A DNA stretch of 64,000 nucleotides from Salinicola endophyticus (lineage in GTDB: Bacteria > Pseudomonadota > Gammaproteobacteria > Pseudomonadales > Halomonadaceae): NCBI RefSeq assembly GCF_040536835.1, contig NZ_CP159578.1:1178001-1242000 (forward strand). The letters are read 5' to 3'. Under the pieces are notes generated by a model. It saw only the letters and a program-made list of their open reading frames with translations. It had not been told where the DNA came from and did not search any database. Every line of letters begins with the position of its first letter. Within the stretch, counting starts at the first letter, position 1. The position numbers and the translations under genes are program-made. Below, in pieces: positions 28,327-38,819 of this stretch.

Positions 28327-28380
28327 TTTCTGACTCATCATCCCCCGTTTTTAATCATCCCCCCGTTTTTACTCATCATC
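28327..28380. repeat. Short tandem repeat at the 3' end of queH
   Basis: The sequence TCATC-C(5-6)-GTTTTTA is repeated about two and a half times between 28335 and 28378. Read on the minus strand, the last codons of queH (GATGATGAGTAA) and the following AAAAACGGGG are repeated downstream, giving several in-series GATGAT...TAA copies. It looks like replication slippage across the stop codon. Confidence 0.7.
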
Positions 28381-29025
28381 TCCATAGTACTGCACGCCGA
28401 GCTGGATCAACTCGCGGCCTTGGGCCTTGCGATGCAGGTTGGTGTCGCGCAGCGAATAGACGCAGCCGCAGTACTCCTGCTGATAGAAGCGCTCGCGCTT
28501 GCTGATCTCGATCATGCGCTGCGAGCCACCTTTCTTGCGCCAGTTGTAGTCCCAGTAGGCCATGCCCGCGTAGGGGGCGACGGCGCGATGGCCGCAGTCG
28601 TTGATCTGCGCCATGTTCTTCCAGCGCGAGATGCCCAGGGAGCTGGAGATGAGCGAATAGCCATGCTCATGGGCGTAGAGCGCTGTGCGCTCGAAGCGCA
28701 TGTCGAAGCACATGGTGCAGCGAATGCCGCGCTCCGGTTCGTACTCCATGCCCTTGGCGCGGGCGAACCAGTTGTCGGTGTCGTAGTCGGCATCGATGAA
28801 GGCGATGCCGTTCTCCTCGGCAAAGCGGATGTTCTCCTCCTTGCGCAGCAGATACTCCTTCTTGGGGTGAATGTTGGGGTTGTAGAAGAAGATCGCATAG
28901 TCGATGCCGGAGACCTGCAGCGCCTCCATCACCTCGCCGGAGCAGGGCGCGCAGCAGGAGTGGAGCAGCAGCTTGTCGTGGCCTGAAGGCAGCGTCAGCG
29001 TGTCGCGTTGGTCGAGCGTGGACAT
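28369..29025 (-). CDS. queH: Epoxyqueuosine reductase QueH
   Basis: Last enzyme of queuosine tRNA modification, reducing epoxyqueuosine to queuosine; 218 aa, DUF208 family. Iron-sulfur and metal cysteines are visible in [12 protein letters not shown] near residue 24, in [13 protein letters not shown], and in [10 protein letters not shown]. It replaces the cobalamin-dependent QueG used by E. coli. The C-terminus is followed by a repeat of its last codons. A gap of about 230 bp without recognisable features separates it from the SDR gene upstream. Confidence 0.93.
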   Translation of the reverse strand: MSTLDQRDTLTLPSGHDKLLLHSCCAPCSGEVMEALQVSGIDYAIFFYNPNIHPKKEYLLRKEENIRFAEENGIAFIDADYDTDNWFARAKGMEYEPERGIRCTMCFDMRFERTALYAHEHGYSLISSSLGISRWKNMAQINDCGHRAVAPYAGMAYWDYNWRKKGGSQRMIEISKRERFYQQEYCGCVYSLRDTNLHRKAQGRELIQLGVQYYGDDE

Positions 29026-29252
29026 GGTGTAACCGGGTCGCAGAGAGAGAAATGTCGTCAGAGTCAGATGGTGAGTCGCCGCCGGGGTGGCGTCAATGAC
29101 GGTCTGCCTCGGTGTCTCTCGGCCGAGGCCGAGTCACGACGAGGCTGCGCCGCCCTGCGGTGTTGCCAGCGGGCGGCGCGAGGATGATGAAGCGAGGATG
29201 TTGAAGCGAAAGGGCCAAGCGAAGGGACGGCGTGAGGGGCTAACCCCGCGCG

Positions 29253-30451
<1,199 letters not shown>

Positions 30452-31738
30452 ATGCATGCACCCAAGAAGCGCCGCTACCACGGTCTCGAATGGTTGCGCT
30501 TTCTCATGGCGCTGTGGATGGTCGCCTACCATTTCGGCGGCATCTACAGCGACATGCCGGACCTGCTGCGCAGTGTCATCGGCATGGGCTTTTTCGCCAC
30601 CAGTACCTTTTTCATGCTCTCGGGCTTTCTGCTTGCCCATGTCGCGCTGGATGACAGCGGGGGGATGAAGATGGGCGGTCCCGCGTTCGTGGCGCGGCGG
30701 CTGTGCAACCTCTATCCGATCCACGTCATCACCATGCTGCTGGCGCTGGGGCTGCTGCTGTTCCAGTATCCGATCCGGCCCGAGGGCGTGCATGTCTACT
30801 TCAATTCGCACCCCTATCTGCCACTCAGCGACGAGGCGCGGGCGGCCTTCGCCGGGCGCATTTCCTGGCCCAGCGCGCTCGGCCACATCGCGCTCCAGTT
30901 GACGCTGCTGCAGGCCTGGGAACCGCGTTTTCTGTGGCTCAACGGCGCCTCGTGGTCGATCTCCGCGCTGCTCTTCTTCTACGCCTGCTTTCCACTTCTG
31001 GCACCGCGGTTGATGCGCCTGCAGCGCTGGGGCCTGGCGCTGCTGGTGGTGTGGGGGCTGTATGCGGCGGGTCCGCTGGTGGCGACCCTGAGCGGTGCCT
31101 TCGACTATGTCACTGTCGGCATGCTGCACCGCAATCCGCTGTTCCGACTGCCGGAGTTCCTGACCGGCATCCTGCTCTACCGCGCCCTGCAGACGGCCGG
31201 GCTGGCCGAGCTGCTGCGCCGCTTCCGCTATCCGCTGCTGGCGCTGGGGCTGTGCGGGGTGCCGGTGGGCGTGTGGCTGCTCAAGCTCGATGGCCTGCAT
31301 CTCTACTATCTGACCCACAACGGCCTGCTGCTGCCGTTCCAGGCGCTGGTGCTGCTGAGTGCTACCGCCTTCGCCTCGCCTGCCAGCGCGGCGAATCGTG
31401 CCCGGCTACAGCACCTGGGCGAGGCGGCGCTGTGCATCTTCGCGTTGCACACGCCGCTGATCGGCCCGTTTGCCCGCGCCACGCGCTGGCTGCTGCTGCG
31501 CTGGCACGAGGGTTGGGTCGCGGCGAGCGGCAACGCGGCGCTGAAGTTCGCCATCCCACTGTGGACGATGGCCATTCATCTGGCGCTGATCGTGGTGCTG
31601 GCGCTGATCATGCAGCGTTATGTGGTCAAGCCGCTGCGCGAATGGCTGGAGCGGCGGCTGCCGGCGGCGTGGCAGCCCACGCCACGGGCGAGTGGCGGCG
31701 ATCAGCCGACCGCACTGCGCCAAGTTGCGCTATCCTAG
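30452..31738 (+). CDS. Acyltransferase-3 family membrane protein (OafA/ExoZ type)
   Basis: Integral membrane acyltransferase, 428 aa, about ten membrane segments, probably modifying a surface sugar with acetyl or a similar group. The N-terminal signature RYHGLEWLRFLMALWMVAYHF contains the conserved Arg and the catalytic-type His. MLSGFLLAH, GASWSISALLFFYACFPLL and the closing HTPLIGP region are typical. The C-terminal 30 residues are soluble and unconserved. A strong ribosome-binding site precedes the ATG. No glycan gene is adjacent, so the acceptor is unknown. Confidence 0.85.
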   Translation: MHAPKKRRYHGLEWLRFLMALWMVAYHFGGIYSDMPDLLRSVIGMGFFATSTFFMLSGFLLAHVALDDSGGMKMGGPAFVARRLCNLYPIHVITMLLALGLLLFQYPIRPEGVHVYFNSHPYLPLSDEARAAFAGRISWPSALGHIALQLTLLQAWEPRFLWLNGASWSISALLFFYACFPLLAPRLMRLQRWGLALLVVWGLYAAGPLVATLSGAFDYVTVGMLHRNPLFRLPEFLTGILLYRALQTAGLAELLRRFRYPLLALGLCGVPVGVWLLKLDGLHLYYLTHNGLLLPFQALVLLSATAFASPASAANRARLQHLGEAALCIFALHTPLIGPFARATRWLLLRWHEGWVAASGNAALKFAIPLWTMAIHLALIVVLALIMQRYVVKPLREWLERRLPAAWQPTPRASGGDQPTALRQVALS

Positions 31739-31813
31739 CCGTTTTCGGGTCCATGGATGTCTGCCCAGTGTGGGCGCTTCCGGACCCGCGAATCCATCGT
31801 CAAGGAACGCTGC

Positions 31814-32869
31814 ATGAAGGGAACCATACGTGTAGGGCTGGTCGGCTACGGGATGGCCAGCAAGCGGTTCCATGCGCCGCTGATCGCCGCTCAGGAAGGG
31901 CTATCGCTGGTGGCCATCGCCAGCCGCGACAGCGCCAAGGTCCGGGCCGACTGGCCCGATGTACCGGTCGAAGCGTCGCCCGAGGCGCTGTATGCCCGTG
32001 ACGACATCGACCTGGTGGTGATCCCCACGCCCAATGCCACGCACTACCCGCTGGTCAGCCAGGCGCTCGCCGCCGGCAAGCACGTGGTGGTCGACAAGCC
32101 GTTTACGGTCAACGTGGCGGAGGCGGAGAAGCTCTGCCTGCAGGCGATCGAGGCCAAGCGTCTGCTCTCGGTGTTTCACAATCGCCGCTGGGATGGCGAC
32201 TTTCTCACCGTGCGCAACCTGATCGACAGCCAGGCGCTAGGTCGCGTGGTGCACTTCGAGTCGCACTTCGACCGCTACCGTCCGGAGATTCCCACGCGCT
32301 GGCGCGAGGCGCCGGGGCCCGGGGCCGGGCTGTGGTTCGATCTCGGCTCGCATCTGCTGGATCAGGCGCTGGTGCTGTTCGGTCGGCCGCAGTCGATCTG
32401 GCTGGATCTCGCCGAGCAGCGTGACGGCGCCCAGGTCGACGACTATTTCCATGCCGTGCTGCGCTACGACCAGCGCCGGGTGGTGCTGCACGCGGGGACG
32501 CTGGTGGCCGCCGCCGGGGCACGTTTCACCGTGCACGGCAGCCGTGCCAGCTATATCAAGCATGGTCTCGATCCGCAGGAGGATATGCTCAAGCGCGGCG
32601 ACCGTCTGCCCACGCCCCACTGGGGCGAGGATTGGCGCCACGGCATGCTCACCATCGGCCAGGTGCGCGAGGGCGGGCAGCCGGAGCTGCACGAAGTGCC
32701 GACGCTGCCGGGAGATTATCTCGCCTACTACACCGGGGTGCGCGACGCCATTCTCGGCCGCGCGCCGCTGCCGGTGACGGCGGAAGCGGCGCTCGAGGTG
32801 ATGCGCCTGCTCGAAGCCGGGGTGGAGAGCGCTCGCAGCGGTCAGGCGGTCGCCATCGGCGGCGCCTGA
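31814..32869 (+). CDS. Gfo/Idh/MocA family oxidoreductase (YdgJ type)
   Basis: NAD(P)-dependent sugar-type oxidoreductase, 351 aa from the ATG at 31814 (AAGGAA 7 nt upstream). The Rossmann motif is GLVGYGMASKRFHAPL. VVIPTPNATHYPL and HVVVDKPFTV (EKP-box variant with Asp) follow, then WDGDFLTVR and GLWFDLGSHLLDQAL with the catalytic-type His. Substrate unknown; relatives act on cyclic polyols and sugars. It is downstream of the acyltransferase gene and converges with the dehydratase gene. Confidence 0.88.
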   Translation: MKGTIRVGLVGYGMASKRFHAPLIAAQEGLSLVAIASRDSAKVRADWPDVPVEASPEALYARDDIDLVVIPTPNATHYPLVSQALAAGKHVVVDKPFTVNVAEAEKLCLQAIEAKRLLSVFHNRRWDGDFLTVRNLIDSQALGRVVHFESHFDRYRPEIPTRWREAPGPGAGLWFDLGSHLLDQALVLFGRPQSIWLDLAEQRDGAQVDDYFHAVLRYDQRRVVLHAGTLVAAAGARFTVHGSRASYIKHGLDPQEDMLKRGDRLPTPHWGEDWRHGMLTIGQVREGGQPELHEVPTLPGDYLAYYTGVRDAILGRAPLPVTAEAALEVMRLLEAGVESARSGQAVAIGGA

Positions 32870-32894
32870 GTCACGCGTAGGCAGTGATCGAAGT

Positions 32895-34466
32895 TTAGGT
32901 AATGACGCCGATCTGCCACGGCACGAACTCCTGCTGCCCGTAGCCGTGGCGCTCGCTCTGGCTGGACTCGCCGGAGGCGAGGGTGAGCAGCCGCTGGAAG
33001 ATCTCTGCGCCGAGGGTGTCGAGATCCGTCTCGCCATCCACCAGGGTGCCGCAGTTGATGTCCATGTCGTCACGCTGGCGCTGCCACAGGGTGCTGTTGG
33101 TGGCCAGCTTCAACGACGGCACCGGGGCGCAGCCGAAGGCGCTGCCGCGGCCCGTGGTGAAGGCGATCAGGTTGCAGCCGGAGGCGACCTGGCCGGTCAC
33201 CGAGACCGGATCGAAGCCGGGAGAGTCCATGAACGCCAGCCCGCGTTCGCGCATCGGTTCGGCGTACTCCAGCACCTCGACCAGCGGTACCGTACCGGCC
33301 TTGGCCACCGCCCCCAGCGACTTCTCGAGAATCGTGGTCAGCCCGCCTGCCTTGTTGCCGGCGGAGGGGTTGTTGTCCAGCGAAGCGCCGCGCACGCGGC
33401 AGTAGGCTTCCCACCAGTGAATCCGCGCGATCAGCTTGTCGGCCACCGCCGGGCTGACCGCGCGCCGCGTGAGCAGGTGCTCGGCGCCGTAGATCTCGGG
33501 GGTCTCCGCGAGCACCGCGCTGCCGCCGTGGGCGACCAGACGATCTACCGCGGCGCCCAGGGCCGGATTGGCGGTGATGCCGGAGTAGCCGTCGGAGCCG
33601 CCGCACTGCAGCGCTACCCGCAGATGCTCAGCGCCGCAGGGCACCCGCTCGACCCGGTTGGCCTCGGCGAGCAGGCCTTCGATGTGCTGGATACCCTCGG
33701 CGATGGCGCGGGTGGTGCCGCCGATCTGCTGGATGGTATAGGGGTAGAGGCGCGGGCCCGGCTGCAGCCCCTGGGATTCGATCAGCGCCTCGATCTGGTT
33801 GGTCTCGCAGCCGAGCCCGATCACCAGTACGGCGGCGAAATTGACGTGGCGGGCATAGCCGGCGAGGGTGCGCTGCAGCATGGCCAGCGCTTCGCCGTCG
33901 GCGGCCACCGCGCAGCCGACCCCGTGGGTCAGCGCGACCACGCCATCGACATTGGGGTAGGGCGCCATCGCTTGCGGGTGCACGTCTCGGCGGAAGTGGT
34001 CGGCGATCGCGTGGGCCACGGTGGCCGAGCAGTTGACCGAGGTCAGAATACCGATGTAATTGCGCGTCGCCACCCGACCGTCAGGGCGCGGGATGCCCAT
34101 GAAGGTCGCCGGTTCGGCAACCGGTACCACCGGCACCACTTCGCTGCCGATGGCGTAGTCCTTGGCCGCGCCTTCGGCCCCGTCCTCGAGATGGCCGATG
34201 CTCAGATTGTGCACATGAACGTGGTCGCCGGTGGCGATATCAGCAGTGGCGATGCCGATGATCTGGCCGTAGCGGCGTATCGTTTCGCCGACGCGGATAG
34301 GGCGCAGGGCGATCTTGTGCGCGGCGGGTACGGCCGTGCTCAGCACCACACCCGGGCTGACCTCGGTGCCGGCCGGTAGTGGGTGGCGGGCGATGACGAC
34401 GTCGTCACGCTCGTGTAGGCGGACGACCGGTGCCGGCGCGTCGCTGGCTTGTGCAATCAGGGCCAT
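32895..34466 (-). CDS. UxaA/GarD family sugar-acid dehydratase (galactarate or altronate dehydratase)
   Basis: Iron-dependent dehydratase, 523 aa. It has an N-terminal SAF-type UxaA domain (residues 14-90, including LPAGTEVSPG and GDHVHVHNL) and a C-terminal catalytic domain. That domain contains VATRNYIGILTSVNCSATV, GLGCETNQIE, LQCGGSDGYSGITANPALG, NPSAGNKAGGLTTILEKSLG and MDINCGTL. The length equals E. coli GarD, but UxaA is close, so the substrate could be D-galactarate or D-altronate. The SAF and catalytic parts are fused as in both families. It diverges from a LysR-type gene that probably controls it. Confidence 0.85.
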   Translation of the reverse strand: MALIAQASDAPAPVVRLHERDDVVIARHPLPAGTEVSPGVVLSTAVPAAHKIALRPIRVGETIRRYGQIIGIATADIATGDHVHVHNLSIGHLEDGAEGAAKDYAIGSEVVPVVPVAEPATFMGIPRPDGRVATRNYIGILTSVNCSATVAHAIADHFRRDVHPQAMAPYPNVDGVVALTHGVGCAVAADGEALAMLQRTLAGYARHVNFAAVLVIGLGCETNQIEALIESQGLQPGPRLYPYTIQQIGGTTRAIAEGIQHIEGLLAEANRVERVPCGAEHLRVALQCGGSDGYSGITANPALGAAVDRLVAHGGSAVLAETPEIYGAEHLLTRRAVSPAVADKLIARIHWWEAYCRVRGASLDNNPSAGNKAGGLTTILEKSLGAVAKAGTVPLVEVLEYAEPMRERGLAFMDSPGFDPVSVTGQVASGCNLIAFTTGRGSAFGCAPVPSLKLATNSTLWQRQRDDMDINCGTLVDGETDLDTLGAEIFQRLLTLASGESSQSERHGYGQQEFVPWQIGVIT

Positions 34467-34684
34467 GGTCTTCTCCTCGTCATCGTGCCACTTTCGTCTA
34501 TGCGACTCATGGCTAAAAGGCTTTTATGATCAGTTGCTTGGTATGTCTCGGTCTTGGACGAACCCTATCTCTGGGCGGCATCGAGCGCTACTGAGAGTTG
34601 CTGATCGTGGGATAACCTGGCCGCATTGGACCAATGTCTTATGGGACGCTCCGCAAGTACCCATCCACCCCTCGAGGGCGACCC
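34467..34684. promoter_or_regulatory. Divergent control region, dehydratase / LysR gene, with two palindromes
   Basis: Two perfect 13-bp dyads are present: TAAAAG-G-CTTTTA at 34514-34526 and CATTGG-A-CCAATG at 34624-34636. LysR-type regulators usually bind imperfect dyads between their own gene and a divergent target, so the second, nearer the regulator start, is a good operator candidate. Confidence 0.5.
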
Positions 34685-35644
34685 ATGACCCCAACCCTGG
34701 ACGAAATGATGTCGCGCCTGCGCCTGCGCCAACTCAGGCTGCTGATGGCGCTGGACGAGTGCGGTTCGATACACAAGGCGGCGGAGCGGGTGGCGATCTC
34801 CCAGCCGGGCGCCACCCGCGCACTCAGCGAGATCGAAGCGACCCTCGGCACCACACTCTTCGTACGCAGTGCGCGCGGGCTGGAGGCGACCGACATGGGG
34901 CGCTGCCTGGTGCGCTACGCGCGGCTGATCCAGACCGACGTGGCGCATCTGCGCGAGGAGATGATCGGCATTCAGCAGGGCTACGGCGGGCACCTGGCGG
35001 TGGGTGGGACCATGGGCGCGATCGCCACCCTGGTCGATGCCATCGCCCGGTTGCGTGCCGAGCAGCCCTCGCTGTCGCTGGAGATCGTCGAGGACACCAG
35101 CGAGGGACTGCTGCGTCTGCTCGACCAGGGGCGGCTGGACGTGGCGCTTTGTCGTTCGCACTTCGGTCGCCGGCCGGCGGACTACCATCGCCAGGGTAGC
35201 TTCCCCGAACCGCTGTGGGTGGTGGCCAACCCGCACCATGCGCTGGCCAGTGAGAGGCAGCCCGACTTCACCCGGCTGGCTGAGCAGCCCTGGATCGTCT
35301 ATCCGGTGAGCATGCCGCGCCTGCTCGAGCAGGAGTTCGTGGCGGCGGGCCTGGCGCAGCCGGTCAAGTCGCTCGAGATCTCCTCGACCTACGCCATCCT
35401 GGCGATGCTGGGGCGCGATGACGGCGTGCTGGCGCTGCTGCCGGAGGGGATTGCCCGCGACCCGGTGGGACGGGGAGAGATCGCGCGCATCGACTATCGC
35501 GTTCTGACCCAGAACCCGCCGTTCGAGCTGCTGTGGCGACGCGACCGTGCCCTGTCGCCAGCCGCCAGCCGCTTTATCGACTGCTATCGGGCCTGCGCGG
35601 GGGAGGGGGCCGGTACTCAGGAGGGACCGGTGGCGTCAGTCTAG
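34685..35644 (+). CDS. LysR-family transcriptional regulator (GbpR-like)
   Basis: DNA-binding regulator, 319 aa from the ATG at 34685 (GAGGG upstream); a further ATG at 34634 is less likely. The N-terminal winged helix RQLRLLMALDECGSIHKAAERVAISQPGATRAL is typical. The ligand-binding domain follows with VGGTMGAIATLVDAIARL, ALCRSHFG and a C-terminal lobe ending around LLWRRDRALSPAASRF. The style resembles GbpR, a regulator of sugar binding-protein genes. The divergent neighbour, a sugar-acid dehydratase, is the likely target. Confidence 0.88.
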   Translation: MTPTLDEMMSRLRLRQLRLLMALDECGSIHKAAERVAISQPGATRALSEIEATLGTTLFVRSARGLEATDMGRCLVRYARLIQTDVAHLREEMIGIQQGYGGHLAVGGTMGAIATLVDAIARLRAEQPSLSLEIVEDTSEGLLRLLDQGRLDVALCRSHFGRRPADYHRQGSFPEPLWVVANPHHALASERQPDFTRLAEQPWIVYPVSMPRLLEQEFVAAGLAQPVKSLEISSTYAILAMLGRDDGVLALLPEGIARDPVGRGEIARIDYRVLTQNPPFELLWRRDRALSPAASRFIDCYRACAGEGAGTQEGPVASV

Positions 35645-35849
35645 GGGGCTGCGACGAGGTGGGTGGCTGGATACTTGCGCAATTTTTCTTTGTTGTCTAG
35701 GTTTTGTACAGGTTTGTGGGGCGCTTCTCTCTGCCGATCGCCGGGCCCGGGTGATCCGGGGTCGAGCAAGATCGCCAATGAGATGTCGCCCCGGCAAGGA
35801 CCAAGCCCCCTGTTCCATCCCGGGGCCCATCGCATGACGGAGGATTCCG

Positions 35850-36212
35850 ATGAAAAAGCGCAACGCTGCTCTCTTCGCCGCCCTGCTGAGCCTGCCCGCC
35901 GCGGGCGCCTTTGCCGAGAGCGCGCCCAGTGTCAGCCCGGAGACCGGCTCGGCCAATACCCGCACCGGTGGCGCCACCACCAAGGTCGAGGGCGCCACTG
36001 CCAGTGGTAAGGTTCACGGCTCGCTCGAATCCGGGAACAGCCTGCCGGACACTGACAACGCCCAGACCGGGTCGGCCAATACGCAGCCCGGCAGCTTGAA
36101 AGCCGAAGGGCCGACGGCACAGGATCCGCAGGCCGCCGAGAGGCCGATCACCGATACCATGGACAATAACCATGGCGTCGACTCCGCTCAGGATGTCACG
36201 CCGAGTCAGTGA
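35850..36212 (+). CDS. Small secreted low-complexity protein with repeated TGSANT motif
   Basis: 120-aa precursor with a clear signal peptide ending AFA (residue 22). The mature protein of about 98 residues is rich in Gly, Ala, Thr, Ser, Asp and Gln and has no cysteine or hydrophobic core. ETGSANTRTGGA and QTGSANTQPGS are two copies of the same motif, about 40 residues apart. Predicted disordered and acidic. I do not recognise a family. GGAGGATTCCG precedes the ATG, and an intrinsic terminator follows, so it is a single-gene unit. Confidence 0.75.
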   Translation: MKKRNAALFAALLSLPAAGAFAESAPSVSPETGSANTRTGGATTKVEGATASGKVHGSLESGNSLPDTDNAQTGSANTQPGSLKAEGPTAQDPQAAERPITDTMDNNHGVDSAQDVTPSQ

Positions 36213-36290
36213 TGACGCACTAGCGGTGCCGTGTGCCGGCGTCAGGCTGTGGCACGAGCATTTACCCGGCGACGGCGCCATGTCGTAGAG

Positions 36291-36324
36291 AAAGCCATCC
36301 GGTCACATCGACGGATGGCTTTTT
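36291..36324 (+). terminator. Intrinsic terminator after the small secreted protein gene
   Basis: Stem AAAGCCATCC / GGATGGCTTT with a 12-nt loop, ending in TTTTT. Confidence 0.86.
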
Positions 36325-36378
36325 GCGTGTCAGGGCGGGGTCCAGGAAGGGTAAGTGGGTGATCGATCCGGAGAGGGG

Positions 36379-36972
36379 TCACCACCAGCTCTCGCCATCA
36401 CGCTCGCTGCGCAGCTTGTCACGCGCGATGAACAGCGCGGCGATGGCGCGGGCCTCGTGAAAATCCTCGCGTGCCAGCAGGCTCGCGATATCTTCGATGG
36501 GAAACGCCTCCACCGTCAGCGGCTCCGGCTCGTCACCGGGCAAGCGCTTGGGGTAGAGATCGCTGGCCAGCATGACCTGCATGCGGTGATCCATGTAGTT
36601 GGGCGCCAGCGACAGCTCGATCAGCGGCTCGATGCGCCGGGCGCCCATGCCGCACTCCTCCATCAGTTCGCGGTTGGCGGCGGTCACGATGTCCTCGCCG
36701 GGGTCGACCAGACCCTTGGGCAGGGTGAGCGCATAGTCGTCGAAACCGGCGGCATACTCGTGAATCAGCAGGACGTGATCCGGGTCCGGCATGGCGATGA
36801 TCATCACCGCGCCACGCCCCTTGCCCTTGAGCCGTTCGAAGGTGCGCTCGGCGCCGTTGGAAAAGCGCAGATCGAGCGATTCGATCGCGAACAGCTGGCT
36901 GCTGGCCACCTCGCGGCGCGCCAGTACGCTGGGCTTGGCGGGGGGAGTCGGCGGAAAGTCGGTGGGCGCCAT
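36379..36972 (-). CDS. nudE: ADP compounds hydrolase NudE
   Basis: Nudix hydrolase acting on ADP-ribose, Ap3A and NADH, 197 aa. The Nudix box GLVDPGEDIVTAANRELMEECGM fits G-x5-E-x7-REUXEEXGU, and SLAPNYMDHRMQVMLASDLYP is a NudE signature. It is divergent from hslR, as in E. coli and Pseudomonas. Confidence 0.94.
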   Translation of the reverse strand: MAPTDFPPTPPAKPSVLARREVASSQLFAIESLDLRFSNGAERTFERLKGKGRGAVMIIAMPDPDHVLLIHEYAAGFDDYALTLPKGLVDPGEDIVTAANRELMEECGMGARRIEPLIELSLAPNYMDHRMQVMLASDLYPKRLPGDEPEPLTVEAFPIEDIASLLAREDFHEARAIAALFIARDKLRSERDGESWW

Positions 36973-37116
36973 GCGGCCTCCAGGTCAAAGGGCAATTACT
37001 CAGCGTACAATAATCAGCGCGGCACGCCTTGGAAACCCGCCATTGGCCGGCGGCCGGGTCGAGGGTTGAAGCGGCGCCAGTGAGCCCCCACTTAAGACGG
37101 CCGAGGTGAGAGAGCA

Positions 37117-37509
<393 letters not shown>

Positions 37510-37684
37510 GGCGGGCGGCGAATGCCTTCTCGATGGCCGCCGCCTCCCTGTGCCCTGGCTTCTGCGTTGCCGGACGTCGACCCGCGTGGCTGTGCCTGTG
37601 AAGGGCGTCGCGCCGTGTCGGCGGTTCTGTTCCGATTTCCGTTCTGGCGGGACCCGTCGCGGTCCCCGGCAAGAGATTTCAGCG

Positions 37685-38557
37685 ATGAGTGATCAGATTC
37701 AGCGGTTCTTATTCGACGACACCAATGTGCGTGGCGAGATCGTCCAGCTGCAGGCGGCCTACGCCGAGGTGTTGGCACGCCATGACTACCCGCCGGCGAT
37801 CGCACGCCAGCTGGGCGAGCTGCTCAGTGCGGTGGCGCTGCTGACCGAGACGGTCAAGCTCGATGGCACCGTGAGTCTCGAGGTGCGCGGGCGCCAGGGC
37901 ATCGAAGTGCTGATGGTGGAGTCCAACCCGGGCGGCGAGCTGCGCGGCATCGCGCGTTTCGACGAGACACGCGAGTTCGACGCTGGCGCCAGCCTGCGCG
38001 AGCTGGTCGGCGAGGGGCAGATCGTGATCACCCTCGATCCCAAGGAGGGCCAGCGCTATCAGGGGATCGTGGCGCTCGAGCACGCTGATCTGGCAGGCTG
38101 TCTCGAGGCCTATTTCAGCCAGTCCGAGCAGCTCGCCACACGGCTGTGGTTGAGCGCCGACGGGGAGCGCAGTGCGGGGCTGCTGCTGCAGCAGCTGCCC
38201 GATGACCATTCGAACAAGGATCCGGACGCCTGGGATCGCGTGGTGCATCTGGCCTCGACCATCACCGCCGACGAGCTGCTGGGCCTCGAGCGCCAGGCGG
38301 TGCTCTACCGCCTGTTCCACGAGGAGACCACCCGGGTCTTCACGCCCAAGGCGCTGGCGTTCGGCTGCACCTGTTCGCGCGAGCGGGTGGCCAACGCTCT
38401 GCACACCCTGGGCGCCGATGAGCTGCGTGACATTCTCGAGCAGGAGCGCGCGGTAGAGACCCAGTGCCATTTTTGTCATACCCGCTACCACTTCAGCGCC
38501 GCCGAAGTCGAAGCGATCATCGAGTCGCCCCAGGCGCCGCCGCCCACCGTGCACTGA
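37685..38557 (+). CDS. hslO: Redox-regulated chaperone Hsp33
   Basis: Holdase of 290 aa, activated by oxidation. The zinc-binding cysteines lie near the C-terminus in [10 protein letters not shown] and [10 protein letters not shown], giving the CxC and CxxC pairs. [16 protein letters not shown] is the standard N-terminal opening, which fixes the start at 37685 despite a long open frame upstream. The gap of 175 bp from hslR holds no gene. A strong terminator follows. Confidence 0.96.
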   Translation: MSDQIQRFLFDDTNVRGEIVQLQAAYAEVLARHDYPPAIARQLGELLSAVALLTETVKLDGTVSLEVRGRQGIEVLMVESNPGGELRGIARFDETREFDAGASLRELVGEGQIVITLDPKEGQRYQGIVALEHADLAGCLEAYFSQSEQLATRLWLSADGERSAGLLLQQLPDDHSNKDPDAWDRVVHLASTITADELLGLERQAVLYRLFHEETTRVFTPKALAFGCTCSRERVANALHTLGADELRDILEQERAVETQCHFCHTRYHFSAAEVEAIIESPQAPPPTVH

Positions 38558-38595
38558 ACCGTCACTTAAACCCTACGATCAAAGACCAATTGACC

Positions 38596-38630
38596 AGCGC
38601 CCGGGGCGATTTGCGCCCCGGGCGCTTTTT
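38596..38630 (+). terminator. Intrinsic terminator after hslO
   Basis: 13-bp near-perfect stem AGCGCCCGGGGCG / CGCCCCGGGCGCT with a 5-nt loop and a TTTTT tail. Confidence 0.92.
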
Positions 38631-38819
38631 GCCATAATGGCGCTCCTTTTTTGCGCCCGCCGAGCGTTGAAGTCGCCGATCTCCGTGACCAGCGTCGTTA
38701 ACGTAGTGCGGTGATGCGTGACTGGCCGGGTACGCCTGGGCAGCGCCACGCTCCACCGCGATCGCGGGCTTCTTGCCGTGAAACGTGACGACGAAGGCCT
38801 CAGAGCCCAGGACTGGACA

